Assembly (NCBI GenBank): GCA_028533045.1
Contig: JAQQAP010000047.1
Span: forward strand, 1 to 64,000
Length of the DNA stretch: 64,000 nucleotides
Direction: 5' to 3'
DNA from: Spirochaetales bacterium
GTDB lineage: Bacteria; Spirochaetota; Spirochaetia; DSM-2461
Part shown: in pieces, positions 16,505-26,007 of the stretch
How positions within the stretch are numbered: the first letter of the stretch is position 1
Layout: each line of letters starts with the position of its first letter
Translations under genes and position numbers: made by a program
The notes under the pieces: model-generated
What the model was told of the DNA's origin: nothing
The model's database searches: none
What the model saw: the letters and a program-made list of their open reading frames with translations, nothing else

Positions 16505-18454
16505 ATGAAAAAAATCGTTACTCTTATGTTGCTTGCCGCTGCGGCCCTCACCTTTGTGGGATGCGGCAATAGTGACGAAACGGCTGCTGCTATTAAAGCC
16601 GATTCACTGGAAATCAACTTTGCCATGGGGAATAATGCCCGGACCATGACTTACCAGCAGGCGACTCCTTTGACTCTGCCCAGCGGTAAGGTTATTGTAC
16701 AGGGCGACCTTAAACCGACCTGGCAGCATATATCCACAGAATTGGGCGTGCAAATGGTGGATGTGACCGTACAAAACCAGAAGGCCAGCGAAATGCTCGA
16801 TATAGCCTCTGCCACCGGTTTTAACAATGCTGTGGTGTACGGAGGAAACTCCCAGGCGGAAGATCTTATGAACTACGGCGTTCAGGGGTACTTTGTAGAC
16901 CTTAAACAGTATTTGGATAAAATGCCCGCTCTCAAAAGCTACCTGGAGAAGAATCCCAATGTGGCCAAAGCCATAACAGCCTATGACGGGGGAATCTACC
17001 ATGTACCCTACGCAGCGGAAATTAACAACTACGCCCGTGTTTTCTGCGGACGACCGGACTGGGTCATAGCCCTTCTTGACTCGGATGAGATGATTGAGGC
17101 CGAAAGTCACACCCTTAATGTGGCCTATGAGGGATATTGGGATACAAGACACTCACTGAATGTTGTAGACCTTCAGAATAGCGCTGCCGCCGGGGGAACT
17201 CTGGATGCCGCTACGGCACGGGACGTTCTGCTTAACTATATAAATAAAACCTATCCCAAGCTTGATAAACCTTCCGACCTTTACCTGGGACAATACGCCC
17301 AGTACGATATTGACGAACTTGTAGCCCTCTGGCGAGTGGTTGAACTGTCTCCCAATACTCTTTCCAAGGTAAGTACCGGTGCGGTTGTTCCCGATGCGGA
17401 GATTTCTCCCTTCTTTACCAGAAAGTCCAAGAACAGAGAAAATGTGTTCTTCCTCATTCCCTACTTCGAAGGGGAAAGAGTGTACGGAGGAGATTCGGAT
17501 AAGGCCCGTTGGGTATTGGATGACAAGGGTGACCTTGTTTACTCCTACTCCAAGGTTTCCTTCCTTGAACGTGTGAACTACCTTAAACAGCTTTACGACG
17601 AAGGGCTTATTTACAGCGAGTTCTACGACCGGTCCGTTAAGGATGACGTAAGAAAGGCTATGTTCTTTTCCGATGACATTGACGGGCAGAGACAGTTTGG
17701 TTTTATGACCACCGACTGGATTGCGTCTACCACTAAGGGAAGCGAGAAAATTATGGCCCTGCTGCCTCCGGTAACCACCATTCCCCAGGCAGGCTTTAAT
17801 GACTTTATCCACTACATGGAGAACGGCCGTGCCATCAAGCCCGACGGCTGGTCTATCTCCGCCGCCGCTTCCGAAGAGAAGCAGAACGCCGCCTTTGCCC
17901 TTTTTAACTACATGTTCACCGAAGAGGGGAATATTGTACAAAACTACTCCATTCCGGAAATCCTGGAGCAGGATAAGAAATTTACCGGTCCCGACGGTCT
18001 GGAATACCCCATGTTTAACCAGTGGATTTTTGATACCGCCGGTGAATTAAAGAACGGCGATGTATCCGGTTTTCTAAGAGACTTCATGGGATCCCACCTG
18101 GCTATTGGCTACCAGAAGGAAATCGGTTTTGAGTACCAATACACCACTTCAAACGGTTTTGACTCCTGGGCTCTCTACAACAAAGGGGGAGTAATTATTC
18201 CTACCTATGAAATAGACAGCGAATATCTGAAACTCTTACCTCCGGTCATTTCCCTTTCCGAACAGAACATTGCCAAACTGGGTACGGTTTCTGTGGGCGA
18301 TACAATGGTGGAAAATCTTTTCATGTATATTAGCGGCCTGGAAGCAGCCGGCGTAGAAGATGCCACCGAGTTCAGAGCTATCAATGAAGAGGCTGGACTT
18401 GAGACTTACGAAAGAGTCTATCAAAGTGCCTATGACACGATGATGGGTAAATAG
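16505..18454 (+). CDS. Large extracellular solute-binding lipoprotein (family 1-like), copy 1
   Basis: 649 aa from ATG 16505, chosen because it gives a proper signal peptide with lipobox FVG-C20 and AGAAGGATGAAG upstream. A longer frame from 16409 has no signal. The mature protein has the family-1 binding-protein outline: an N-terminal lobe (INFAMGNNARTMTYQQA, WQHISTELGVQM), an ATGFNNAVVYGGN segment, YDGGIYHVPYAAEINNYA, and a hinge/C-terminal lobe (QFGFMTTDWIAST, AIKPDGWSIS). Such proteins deliver oligosaccharides or peptides to ABC permeases, but no permease genes are nearby. A strong terminator follows. The next gene is a close paralogue. Confidence 0.82.
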   Translation: MKKIVTLMLLAAAALTFVGCGNSDETAAAIKADSLEINFAMGNNARTMTYQQATPLTLPSGKVIVQGDLKPTWQHISTELGVQMVDVTVQNQKASEMLDIASATGFNNAVVYGGNSQAEDLMNYGVQGYFVDLKQYLDKMPALKSYLEKNPNVAKAITAYDGGIYHVPYAAEINNYARVFCGRPDWVIALLDSDEMIEAESHTLNVAYEGYWDTRHSLNVVDLQNSAAAGGTLDAATARDVLLNYINKTYPKLDKPSDLYLGQYAQYDIDELVALWRVVELSPNTLSKVSTGAVVPDAEISPFFTRKSKNRENVFFLIPYFEGERVYGGDSDKARWVLDDKGDLVYSYSKVSFLERVNYLKQLYDEGLIYSEFYDRSVKDDVRKAMFFSDDIDGQRQFGFMTTDWIASTTKGSEKIMALLPPVTTIPQAGFNDFIHYMENGRAIKPDGWSISAAASEEKQNAAFALFNYMFTEEGNIVQNYSIPEILEQDKKFTGPDGLEYPMFNQWIFDTAGELKNGDVSGFLRDFMGSHLAIGYQKEIGFEYQYTTSNGFDSWALYNKGGVIIPTYEIDSEYLKLLPPVISLSEQNIAKLGTVSVGDTMVENLFMYISGLEAAGVEDATEFRAINEEAGLETYERVYQSAYDTMMGK

Positions 18455-18493
18455 AATAAAGAGATAAACCGACTCTTTGTGTAATCCTTTTCT

Positions 18494-18526
18494 ACTAGTC
18501 TGTCATTTTGGCAGACTAGTTTTTTA
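18494..18526 (+). terminator. Intrinsic terminator after solute-binding gene 1
   Basis: ACTAGTCTG pairs with CAGACTAGT, with a short inner extension and loop, followed by TTTTTT. It separates the two tandem binding-protein genes into distinct transcripts. Confidence 0.85.
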
Positions 18527-18642
18527 CATTTATTACAATTTTGTATTTTCATATCGGACAATCAGATAATAAGTAAAAATAATCCTGTAATTTTACGTTT
18601 TTATCCATTCCCTTTTTTATAAAAGAGTTGTAGATTGCTTTC

Positions 18643-18661
18643 TAATCTTTTTTTAAGATTA
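18643..18661 (+). promoter_or_regulatory. Leader hairpin before solute-binding gene 2
   Basis: TAATCTT and AAGATTA form a seven-base stem around a T-rich loop, ending 22 bases before the ATG and just ahead of the AAGGATGG ribosome site. It may influence message stability or initiation. No known riboswitch is recognised. Confidence 0.35.
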
Positions 18662-18683
18662 ATAACTATTTAAGGATGGATAA

Positions 18684-20627
18684 ATGAAAAGCATTAAAAC
18701 CCTTTTCATGGTACTTGCCCTTTCTCTGACTGTTTTTTCCTGTACGGAAGGTTCCAACAGCAGCGAAGGTTCTAAAAAAGCTACCACTCTCAAGATCAAT
18801 TTTGCTATGGGTAACAATGCCCGTACTATGACTTATCAGCAGGCTATGCCTTTGACTTTGCCCGACGGAACCGTAATTACCCAGGGCGACCTTAAGCCGA
18901 CCTGGCAGTTTATCTCAAACGCTTTGAACCTGAACATTATCGATACGGCTGTCCAGAACCAGAAGGCCAGTGAGATGATTGATATTGCTTCTGCCACCGG
19001 TTTTAAGGATTCCGTTATCTACGGTGGTAACTCCGTAGCCGAACGTTTGATGAACTACGGTGTTCAGGGTATGTTTATTAACCTTAAGGACTACCTTGAC
19101 GAAATGCCCGACCTTAAGGCCTACCTGGAAGCTAATCCCAACGTAGCCAAGGCGATTACTGCCTACGATGGGGGGATTTACCATGTTCCTTACGTTGCGG
19201 AAATCAACAACTACGCCCGAATCTACTGCGGTAGAGAAGACTGGGTTGTAGCTCTTCTTGATGGGGACGACCAGATTGAAGCGGAAACCCACACTCTCAA
19301 TGTAGCCTATTCCGGTTACTGGGACAGATACGATGCCAATGTTGTCGATCTTCAGAACGCCGCCGCTTCCCAGGGTGTTCTTGATGCAGCAACAGCCAGA
19401 ACTACTCTGATTAAATACATCGAAGATACCTATAACTTTGACAAACCTTCCGATCTCTATCTGGGCGATACGGCAGTTTACGATATTGACGAACTCATCG
19501 CTCTTTGGCGTGTGATTGAACTTTCCCCCAACACCCTTTCCAAGGTATCCACCGGACAGGTTGTTGCCGATGCGGAGATTTCTCCCTACTTTACCCGTAA
19601 GTCCAAGAACCGGGAAGAAGTTTACCGACTTCTCACCTACTTTGGCGGCCAGAGAGTTCACGGTTCCGATACCTACTCAAACAGATTCATCCTTGACGAA
19701 GAGGGTAACCTTGCCTTCTCCTATGCTCAGGAATCTTTCCTCGAAAAAGCTAACTACCTGCAGCAGATCTACTCGGAAGGCCTGATCCACAGCGAATTCT
19801 ACGATCTTTCCGTTAAGGACGATTTTAGAAAGAGCATGTACTTTTCCGATGATATTGACGGCCAGCGTCAGTTTGGTTTTATGACCTTTGACTGGATTGC
19901 CTCTACCACTAACAATAACGATAATGTTGCCGGTATGCTCCCCCCTGTAACAACCATTCCCCAGGCGGGCATTAATAACTTTGTTCACTATGTAGAGAAC
20001 AGCCGAGCCATCAAACCCGACGGATGGGCCATCTCTTCTGCCTCCTCTGAAAAAGAACTTCAGGCAGCCTTCAAAGTTTTCAACTACATGTTCTCCGAAC
20101 AGGGAACCATTATCCAGAACTACTCTATCCCCGATGTTCTCGTTGAAGGCGAGACCTTTACCGGTCCCGACGGCACAGACTACCCCAAGTTTAACAACTG
20201 GGTTTTCGACGCGGCCAAAGAGTACAAGAACGGCGATATTTCCGGTTTCTTAAGAGACTTTATGGGCTCCCACCTTCCCGTGGGTTACCAGAAGCAGATC
20301 GGATTCGAGCTTCAGTATACTTCCCCCAACGGTTTCAAAGCCTGGGATCTCTACTTCAAAAATGGTGTTATTATTTCTACCTACGAACAGGACGATGACT
20401 ACCTGAGACTCATGCCTCCCATCATCTCCCTTTCGGAACAGAATATTGCCAAATTGGGAACCATTTCCGTGGGTGAAACTCAGACCGATGAACTCTTTAT
20501 GTACATCACCGGGTTTAACTCCCCCATCGAAGATGCGACCGATTTACTAGAATCCTACAAATCCTCAGGTATCGATACCTTCCTCGAAGTGTATCAGAGT
20601 GCCTACGATAAAATGATGGGCAAATAA
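18684..20627 (+). CDS. Large extracellular solute-binding lipoprotein (family 1-like), copy 2
   Basis: 647 aa with lipobox VFS-C20. Nearly every block of copy 1 recurs (INFAMGNNARTMTYQQA, YDGGIYHVPY, RKSKNRE, FSDDIDGQRQFGFMT, SGFLRDFMGSHL, SLSEQNIAKLGT), so this is a tandem duplication with moderate divergence. It differs mainly in surface-exposed stretches and the last 30 residues (NSPIEDATDLL against AAGVEDATEFR). It has its own leader and ribosome site (AAGGATGG). With two binding proteins and no ABC partner in the window, either the transporter is elsewhere or the proteins act as sensors. Confidence 0.82.
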   Translation: MKSIKTLFMVLALSLTVFSCTEGSNSSEGSKKATTLKINFAMGNNARTMTYQQAMPLTLPDGTVITQGDLKPTWQFISNALNLNIIDTAVQNQKASEMIDIASATGFKDSVIYGGNSVAERLMNYGVQGMFINLKDYLDEMPDLKAYLEANPNVAKAITAYDGGIYHVPYVAEINNYARIYCGREDWVVALLDGDDQIEAETHTLNVAYSGYWDRYDANVVDLQNAAASQGVLDAATARTTLIKYIEDTYNFDKPSDLYLGDTAVYDIDELIALWRVIELSPNTLSKVSTGQVVADAEISPYFTRKSKNREEVYRLLTYFGGQRVHGSDTYSNRFILDEEGNLAFSYAQESFLEKANYLQQIYSEGLIHSEFYDLSVKDDFRKSMYFSDDIDGQRQFGFMTFDWIASTTNNNDNVAGMLPPVTTIPQAGINNFVHYVENSRAIKPDGWAISSASSEKELQAAFKVFNYMFSEQGTIIQNYSIPDVLVEGETFTGPDGTDYPKFNNWVFDAAKEYKNGDISGFLRDFMGSHLPVGYQKQIGFELQYTSPNGFKAWDLYFKNGVIISTYEQDDDYLRLMPPIISLSEQNIAKLGTISVGETQTDELFMYITGFNSPIEDATDLLESYKSSGIDTFLEVYQSAYDKMMGK

Positions 20628-20640
20628 GCCCGACCCAAAA

Positions 20641-21288
20641 TTATTTAACTTCATCCAGGCCCCGTTTCACTGCGTAAATGGCGGCCTGGGTCCTATCGTT
20701 TACCCCTATTTTTCCAAATATGACGCTTATATGATTTCTCACCGTACCTTCGGAAAGAAAAAGTTCCGCCGCAATTTCGCTGTTGTTTTTTCCTTGCCCG
20801 ATAAGCCGGAGGACTTCCCCTTCTCTTTTGGTCAAGCCTTGGGGCAGAGCAAGACCGCTAGGGGCTTTACTTCCCCTGGCCTCTCTCATAACTTTGCCGG
20901 CTATGGACGGGTCTAAATAACTATTACCTTCTACGGTCCCTTTAACGGCTTTAATGACCTCTTCCCGAGGCGTATCTTTTAAGAGATAGCCCGATGCCCC
21001 CGCGTTAAGAGCATCAAAGAGCCATTCGTCATCGTTATAAGTTGTAAGAACAAGAACTTTCACCCCAGGATAGTCTTGTTTTAGGCGCCGGGTCGCTTCT
21101 ATGCCGTTCATTCCGGCCATTTTAAGATCCATGAGAACTAAATCTGGCTTATAGTTCTCCACCATTTCCAGAGCTTCCGCCCCGTCCGAGGCTTTACCCA
21201 GGACTTCCATTCCCTCTTCCAACTTTAAGAGCATTTCCAGGCCGTCCCGAATGAGGCTTTGATCATCGCATATGACAATTCTTATCAT
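20641..21288 (-). CDS. NarL/FixJ-family response regulator
   Basis: 215 aa. The receiver domain has the acidic pair D8-D9, phospho-acceptor D54 in LVLMDLKM, Thr in VLVLTTYN and Lys in YLLKDTPREE. The LuxR-type HTH (LTKREGEVLRLIGQGKNNSEIAAELFLSEGTVRNHISVIFGKIGV) ends the protein. It overlaps the sensor kinase gene by four bases, so it is the cognate regulator. TGTCAT-type half sites in the divergent promoter region upstream of the kinase are candidate binding sites. Confidence 0.93.
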   Translation of the reverse strand: MIRIVICDDQSLIRDGLEMLLKLEEGMEVLGKASDGAEALEMVENYKPDLVLMDLKMAGMNGIEATRRLKQDYPGVKVLVLTTYNDDEWLFDALNAGASGYLLKDTPREEVIKAVKGTVEGNSYLDPSIAGKVMREARGSKAPSGLALPQGLTKREGEVLRLIGQGKNNSEIAAELFLSEGTVRNHISVIFGKIGVNDRTQAAIYAVKRGLDEVK

Positions 21289-22481
21289 TTGGCTCCTCCC
21301 AGTTCCAGGATGAGTTCGGTCCCCTCCCCTTCTTTACTGTCTATAATCAATTTACCCCCGGCCATCTCGGCCCTCTCTTTCATTCCTCTTATTCCGTAAT
21401 GGCCCTCGCTGAATTCGGCCTTACTGTCAAAACCGAGACCGTCATCCTTGAGGATAAGCTTAAGGTTCCCGCCTTTTGACTGCAGTTCCACCGTGAGTAA
21501 TTCGGCGTTAGCATGATGTAGGACATTATTTATCCCCTCCTGACAGATGCGGTAAAGGCATTGCTCCAGGGAAGGAGCCAAAGGGGGAAGTTCACGGGGA
21601 AGCTTCTTTCTGATAACTAAAGGGCTTCTCTCTTCCGTATCCAAAAGAAGCTGTTCAAGGGCCATAAGGAGGCCCAGATTTTCCAGACTGGATGCTCTGA
21701 GAGCCTTAAGGGCCAATCGGGTCTCCTTTAAACCTTCCCGAGTTATGTTAAGGGAGTTATCGATTATGGAGGCGGCCGTTTCCGGTTCCCTCTCCTGGTA
21801 GGCTTTGGCTGTTTCCAGCTGAACACTCAGGGCGCTCAGGGTGTGGGCCAGGGTGTCGTGGAGCTCCCGGGCCATGCGGTTCCTTTCCCGGCTTACAGCC
21901 AGCTCTTCCCGAGTGGCGGCATAGTCGGCCAATTTTTGGTTTTTCTTCTCCAGCTGGCGGACGAGACGGTTTATATAAAAACCGATGATGAGAAAGGTAA
22001 TAATGTAAATAAAAATAAGAAAGCCAAAAGGTCTCATCCCATTCAGCCCAAAAACGGTTCTATTGGTATTTTCTCCCAAAATAATAAGAACAACCAAAAA
22101 GATATAGCCCAGGGCAGGGAGATAGCCCAGCTCCATAACAAGAAGAATCAGCCCTAAAAGAAGGAGGGGAAAGTTTCTCAGGAGAATGGATTCGGTATTG
22201 CCCATATCCCCAATAATTCTGTGGGAATTAACAAAAATCTCCGAAAGAATGAGCGGTAAGAGGGACAGCATGAGAAGGGAAAAGATGATAAGAACCGTTC
22301 TATTCCCCTTCCCCTTAAGGGAGACCGCCAGAACAAGGAGATCGGCGACAGCGCAAATAATGTAATAGTGGTGCTGATATACCCCATCCACCAGCATAAA
22401 GTTATCAATGATAAAGAGAAAGCCCAAATAGACCAGACAAAGGAGGGAGGTAAAGGTTATGACCGTTCGGTTTTTAATCAT
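21285..22481 (-). CDS. Sensor histidine kinase (HisKA_3, NarL-partner type)
   Basis: 398 aa from the ATG at 22481. Six or so membrane helices (about 8-165) are followed by a coiled stretch, the HisKA_3 dimerisation motif with the phospho-His (MARELHDTLAHTLSAL) and an HATPase domain (EGINNVLHHANA N-box, LKDDGLGFD, HYGIRGMKERAEMAGG). No periplasmic sensor domain is present, so it probably senses within the membrane. The frame extends to 22556, but that extension is polar and crosses the palindrome region. TATAAT lies six bases before ATG 22481, so a leaderless message is likely. Confidence 0.88.
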   Translation of the reverse strand: MIKNRTVITFTSLLCLVYLGFLFIIDNFMLVDGVYQHHYYIICAVADLLVLAVSLKGKGNRTVLIIFSLLMLSLLPLILSEIFVNSHRIIGDMGNTESILLRNFPLLLLGLILLVMELGYLPALGYIFLVVLIILGENTNRTVFGLNGMRPFGFLIFIYIITFLIIGFYINRLVRQLEKKNQKLADYAATREELAVSRERNRMARELHDTLAHTLSALSVQLETAKAYQEREPETAASIIDNSLNITREGLKETRLALKALRASSLENLGLLMALEQLLLDTEERSPLVIRKKLPRELPPLAPSLEQCLYRICQEGINNVLHHANAELLTVELQSKGGNLKLILKDDGLGFDSKAEFSEGHYGIRGMKERAEMAGGKLIIDSKEGEGTELILELGGAK

Positions 22482-22525
22482 ATTTCCATTATAACATAAA
22501 TATTCATGGTCTGCCCCCTGGGGAA

Positions 22526-22588
22526 TGTCATATAATAATTCAGGAAACCATGACAAATGTCATAGTAAGAAATAGAGCGATTATGACA
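22526..22588. promoter_or_regulatory. TGTCAT half-site cluster between divergent kinase and arylsulfotransferase-like genes
   Basis: TGTCAT at 22526, ATGACA at 22550, TGTCAT at 22558 and ATGACA at 22583 give four half sites in 63 bases. The central two form the near-palindrome ATGACAAATGTCAT. The cluster sits in the shared upstream region of the two-component system and gene 22655, a natural place for the NarL-type regulator to bind. Confidence 0.45.
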
Positions 22589-22654
22589 ATCCACACTGTT
22601 TGATAATCTGTGGAACTGTTAGGCTATACCCAAGAAACCCCCAAGGAGTCATTC

Positions 22655-23950
22655 GTGAAATTGCAAAAAACTGCTCTTCTGATATTTACCGGACTTTTTT
22701 TAACCCTGGCCTCCTGCGCCAGCGATCAAAACAAATCGCAAGCTGTCGTGGCCTACGAGGGCTATACCCTGTTTAATCCCCAGGGGAATAACACGACTTA
22801 TCTTATTAATAACGCCGGTGAAGTTCTCCATACCTGGAAAAGCAAATACCGTACGGGTGATTCGGTTTATCTTTTGGAGAATGGCAACCTCTTAAGAACA
22901 GCTACTCTCAAAGCTGAGTTTGGCGCAGCCGGAGGGGCTGGTCGTATTGAGGAACTCTCCTGGGAGGGAGAGATTGTCTGGTCCTTTGAGTACAGCGATG
23001 ATAAAGTACATTTCCACCATGATATTGAAGTGCTCCCCAACGGGAATATTCTGGTCATAGCCTGGGAAAGGGTCACTCCCGAAGAGGCTATTTCTGCCGG
23101 ACGAGATCCCAAGCTGATTCCTGCCGAAGATGAGGGACAATTGTGGATGGATCACCTGATCGAAGTAAATAAGGCGGGAGAGATTGTTTGGGAATGGCAT
23201 GTCTCAGACCACCTGATTCAGGATGTGGACAGCAGCAAGGACAATTACGGCGTTGTGGCAGACCACCCTGAGCTAATCAATATCAATTATCTGGGCTACA
23301 ACCGGGTAAGCAATGACTGGAACCATGTAAACGCGGTGGACTACAACCCCGAACTGGATCAGATTCTTATAAGCGTAAGAGACTTTGGAGAGATTTGGAT
23401 TATAGACCACAACACAACAACAGAAGAAGCAGCGGGTGACAAGGGGGACCTTCTTTACCGCTGGGGTAACCCGGCCACCTATGACAGAGGGGATGGCTCG
23501 GACCAGCAGTTTTTTGGACAGCACGACGCCAAATGGATTACCGACGACCTCTCTGGCGCTGGAAACATTATGGTCTTTAATAACGGAGACCGTAACCGGC
23601 CCTACTCTTCGGTCGATGAAATTACCCCGCCTCTCAAGAGCGACGGCAGTTACGATTTGGGCAGCGGCGCCTACGACCCTACCGAATTGACCTGGCATTA
23701 TGAAGCCCCTGTGACCTCCGACTTCTACTCGGACCACATTTCCGGCGCCCAGCGACTGCCTAACGGGAACACTATGATTTGCGCCGGAGCGGAGGGCCGA
23801 TTTTTTGAGGTGACCGCCGCAGGTGAAATAGTCTGGGATATTATGAACCCCATTGAAACGAAAAGTCCCAAGGGGGGAACGAAGACGAGTGTTTTCCGGG
23901 CGGAAAAATACGCTCCCGATTACCCCGGCCTGGCCCGTCTTGAGAAATAA
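22655..23950 (+). CDS. Arylsulfotransferase (ASST)-like lipoprotein
   Basis: 431 aa from GTG 22655, chosen for the AAGGAG six bases upstream and the clean signal peptide ending in TLAS-C21. The body is a beta-propeller of the ASST type: TYLINNAGEVLHTW, HFHHDIEVLPNGNILVI, LIEVNKAGEIVWEW, DWNHVNAVDYN, FGQHDAKWI, GAQRLPNGNTMICAG. Conserved His residues of HHDIE, WNHVN and GQHDA are in place. The family transfers sulfate between phenolic compounds, but many members have no proven activity. It is divergent from a two-component system that may control it. A strong terminator follows. Confidence 0.82.
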   Translation: MKLQKTALLIFTGLFLTLASCASDQNKSQAVVAYEGYTLFNPQGNNTTYLINNAGEVLHTWKSKYRTGDSVYLLENGNLLRTATLKAEFGAAGGAGRIEELSWEGEIVWSFEYSDDKVHFHHDIEVLPNGNILVIAWERVTPEEAISAGRDPKLIPAEDEGQLWMDHLIEVNKAGEIVWEWHVSDHLIQDVDSSKDNYGVVADHPELININYLGYNRVSNDWNHVNAVDYNPELDQILISVRDFGEIWIIDHNTTTEEAAGDKGDLLYRWGNPATYDRGDGSDQQFFGQHDAKWITDDLSGAGNIMVFNNGDRNRPYSSVDEITPPLKSDGSYDLGSGAYDPTELTWHYEAPVTSDFYSDHISGAQRLPNGNTMICAGAEGRFFEVTAAGEIVWDIMNPIETKSPKGGTKTSVFRAEKYAPDYPGLARLEK

Positions 23951-23987
23951 ACTGCCCCAAAACTATAACAATAGTTAATAAATATCG

Positions 23988-24013
23988 GCCTCCCTTCGGG
24001 GAGGCTTTTTATT
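23988..24013 (+). terminator. Intrinsic terminator (TTCG tetraloop)
   Basis: GCCTCCC-TTCG-GGGAGGC followed by TTTTTATTT. The 3' end of the convergent minus-strand lipoprotein gene overlaps the T-run. Confidence 0.9.
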
Positions 24014-24350
24014 TAATCCTGCAGGATGTAACCAAAAGACCTTCTTTTTTACTACCCCGCCAGTCGTAGATACCCATGGCGTAATTCCCCGTTAAAACAA
24101 CCTCTTTACCTAGATATTCCTCAAAGCCCCTGGACTTGTTATCTTCCGAACGATAAAGAATTATCCCTCGGACATTCTCTTCGGAAACAAGAATATAGTA
24201 GTAATACTCGCTTAAAGTACGGGGATTTTCCGTAACCTTTTCAATGACCCCTTCCCATTCAGGCTCCCCGGAAGACTCACTTACCGGAAGGGATGAACAT
24301 GAAGAGCAAAGGCACAGGGTTAGCAAAAAAGATAGAGTAAAACGCCTCAT
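24009..24350 (-). CDS. Small lipoprotein
   Basis: 113 aa. Its signal peptide ends in the lipobox LCSS-C18. The remaining 95 residues have a strand pattern ending in GKEVVLTGNYAMGIYDWRG, which resembles a small OB-like barrel (Slp/NlpE or 'tOB'-like), but no family is certain. It overlaps the upstream clostripain-like gene by four bases (ATGA), so the two are co-translated and may interact. Confidence 0.7.
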   Translation of the reverse strand: MRRFTLSFLLTLCLCSSCSSLPVSESSGEPEWEGVIEKVTENPRTLSEYYYYILVSEENVRGIILYRSEDNKSRGFEEYLGKEVVLTGNYAMGIYDWRGSKKEGLLVTSCRIK

Positions 24351-26005
24351 CGTTCTATATAGGAAGCTTGGGAGGAATAGCTAAAATCTTCAAGACTGAG
24401 GGAATAAGTACCGTATCCTTCATTATAACTCTCAATCTTTATGTAATAGGTACCCGAATCGGCGGAATCGATATATATATCATAACCTTCCCAACCGTAA
24501 TCAATATAATTATTAAGATCGGACTCATAATACAAATACATATCCAGAATGGAGTTAGTTGTATAGGGAATACTAATAAGATAACTTTCGCCTTCTTCGG
24601 CGGTAAACTTAATCCAGTCCACGTCTTCGCTGTTATGGAGGTTGTGAGATTGACTCTCGTTCAAAGTGATTGTACCGGCCGCATCATAACTGTCGTCAGG
24701 TTCGTAGTCATCCTCCTCCAGGGGAATCTCAAGTGAGTAGACGAGACTCTGAAAATCCGCCCAAGAGGTATCCTCTCCAAATTCCAGAAATTGGGTGTAG
24801 TCCGTTTCCGAATAGGTCGTGCTATACCAGGGGCTATTATAGATAGAAATCCCACCGGCCTCATCATAATAGTTCTGGGTAAAGGTAAGCACCGCGCTTT
24901 CCAGTGCGCTATTGACCAAACCTGCCGCCGTTCTTACTTCATCGGCTATTTCGGTCCGCGCCATGATTTCGTTCATATAGGAGTAGATGTCTATGTAATA
25001 AGAGGTGTACATAGAAGTGGCCTCTTCGGCCGCATCGTTATAAGTTTCTGCGATAGAATCGTCCGTATTCAGATCAGCTATAGCTTCAACGGCCAAATCA
25101 TCCAGTTTATCCGCCAGATTATCTACTTTATCCAGGTCAACCAAAGCCAAAGTAAAACTTCGGTCAATGGAATCAGTGATAAAAAAATCGTAGGCACTGT
25201 TACAGAATGCGGTGGCCAACTCTTCTGCTCCTATGGAAGGATTATCGGGAATCTCGCCCAGGGCCTCATAGGACCAGTTTTCGGCGGGAAAGACGTCCTC
25301 GCTAAAAAGAATATATTCTGCCGAATCTTTTACTTCATAGGCCAGCTCTATTCCCCCCATAAGACAGGCATAGGGATAAAACAGGTCAACCGGGGAATTG
25401 ATGAGACCAGAGAGATATTCTACCAGTTCTCCCAACTCGGAATGGGAGAGTGAGTCATCATCACTATCGTCAAAACCGATTCCCTTATCGCTTCCATAAG
25501 TATAGGTTCCGTCCGCGCTATAGTCATCAAAACCGCCGCCGTGATTAAAAACGGAATAGAGGTATTTCTGTGCCGGGTAATTTTCGACAACCCAGTCCAT
25601 CATTGCCTTTGATTCGCTCACACTGCCCGAATTGACTTCATCCAAAGAAAAAGTCAAATCTTCGGTAAATTCTCCACCGGTCAATACATAGTAACCGTCG
25701 TCAAATTCAGAAGTATAACTATCTTCGGACTGACAACCGTCCATAAAGACAATAATCTGGATATTATTTTCCGAGTCGGCCGCTTCGACCTCTTCCAAAG
25801 TCCCCAGATAATTGGACATAATGCCGGCCTCTTCTTCAAAGTAATAATCAATATTATTATCTATGGCAAAGTGGACAATGGCAGTCCATTCGGGAAGATC
25901 AGGATCTACCACCGCCTCATCGTCGGGAAGATCGGCGACTTCATCACAGGAGATGAAGAGAATAAACAAAATCAGAATCGAAGCAAATTTAACAAATCTT
26001 TTCAT
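24347..26005 (-). CDS. Clostripain-family (C11) cysteine peptidase lipoprotein with C-terminal PPC domain
   Basis: 552 aa, lipobox LFIS-C20. The C11 domain (about 40-390) has the catalytic His in SVFNHGGG and the Cys in YPYACLMGG, preceded by the IIVFMDG strand. The C-terminal 100 residues (SQSHNLHNSEDVDWIKFTAEEGESYLISI, GTYYIKIESY) form a bacterial pre-peptidase C-terminal domain. C11 enzymes cleave after Arg or Lys and are usually self-activated. The gene follows a YfcE-like gene by two bases and overlaps a small lipoprotein gene, forming a three-gene operon. Confidence 0.87.
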   Translation of the reverse strand: MKRFVKFASILILFILFISCDEVADLPDDEAVVDPDLPEWTAIVHFAIDNNIDYYFEEEAGIMSNYLGTLEEVEAADSENNIQIIVFMDGCQSEDSYTSEFDDGYYVLTGGEFTEDLTFSLDEVNSGSVSESKAMMDWVVENYPAQKYLYSVFNHGGGFDDYSADGTYTYGSDKGIGFDDSDDDSLSHSELGELVEYLSGLINSPVDLFYPYACLMGGIELAYEVKDSAEYILFSEDVFPAENWSYEALGEIPDNPSIGAEELATAFCNSAYDFFITDSIDRSFTLALVDLDKVDNLADKLDDLAVEAIADLNTDDSIAETYNDAAEEATSMYTSYYIDIYSYMNEIMARTEIADEVRTAAGLVNSALESAVLTFTQNYYDEAGGISIYNSPWYSTTYSETDYTQFLEFGEDTSWADFQSLVYSLEIPLEEDDYEPDDSYDAAGTITLNESQSHNLHNSEDVDWIKFTAEEGESYLISIPYTTNSILDMYLYYESDLNNYIDYGWEGYDIYIDSADSGTYYIKIESYNEGYGTYSLSLEDFSYSSQASYIER

Positions 26006-26007
26006 AA

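Noticed and set aside
17153..17941. 262-codon minus-strand frame opposite the first solute-binding gene
   Set aside because: The same kind of frame appears opposite the paralogue; both are shadows of conserved plus-strand codons.
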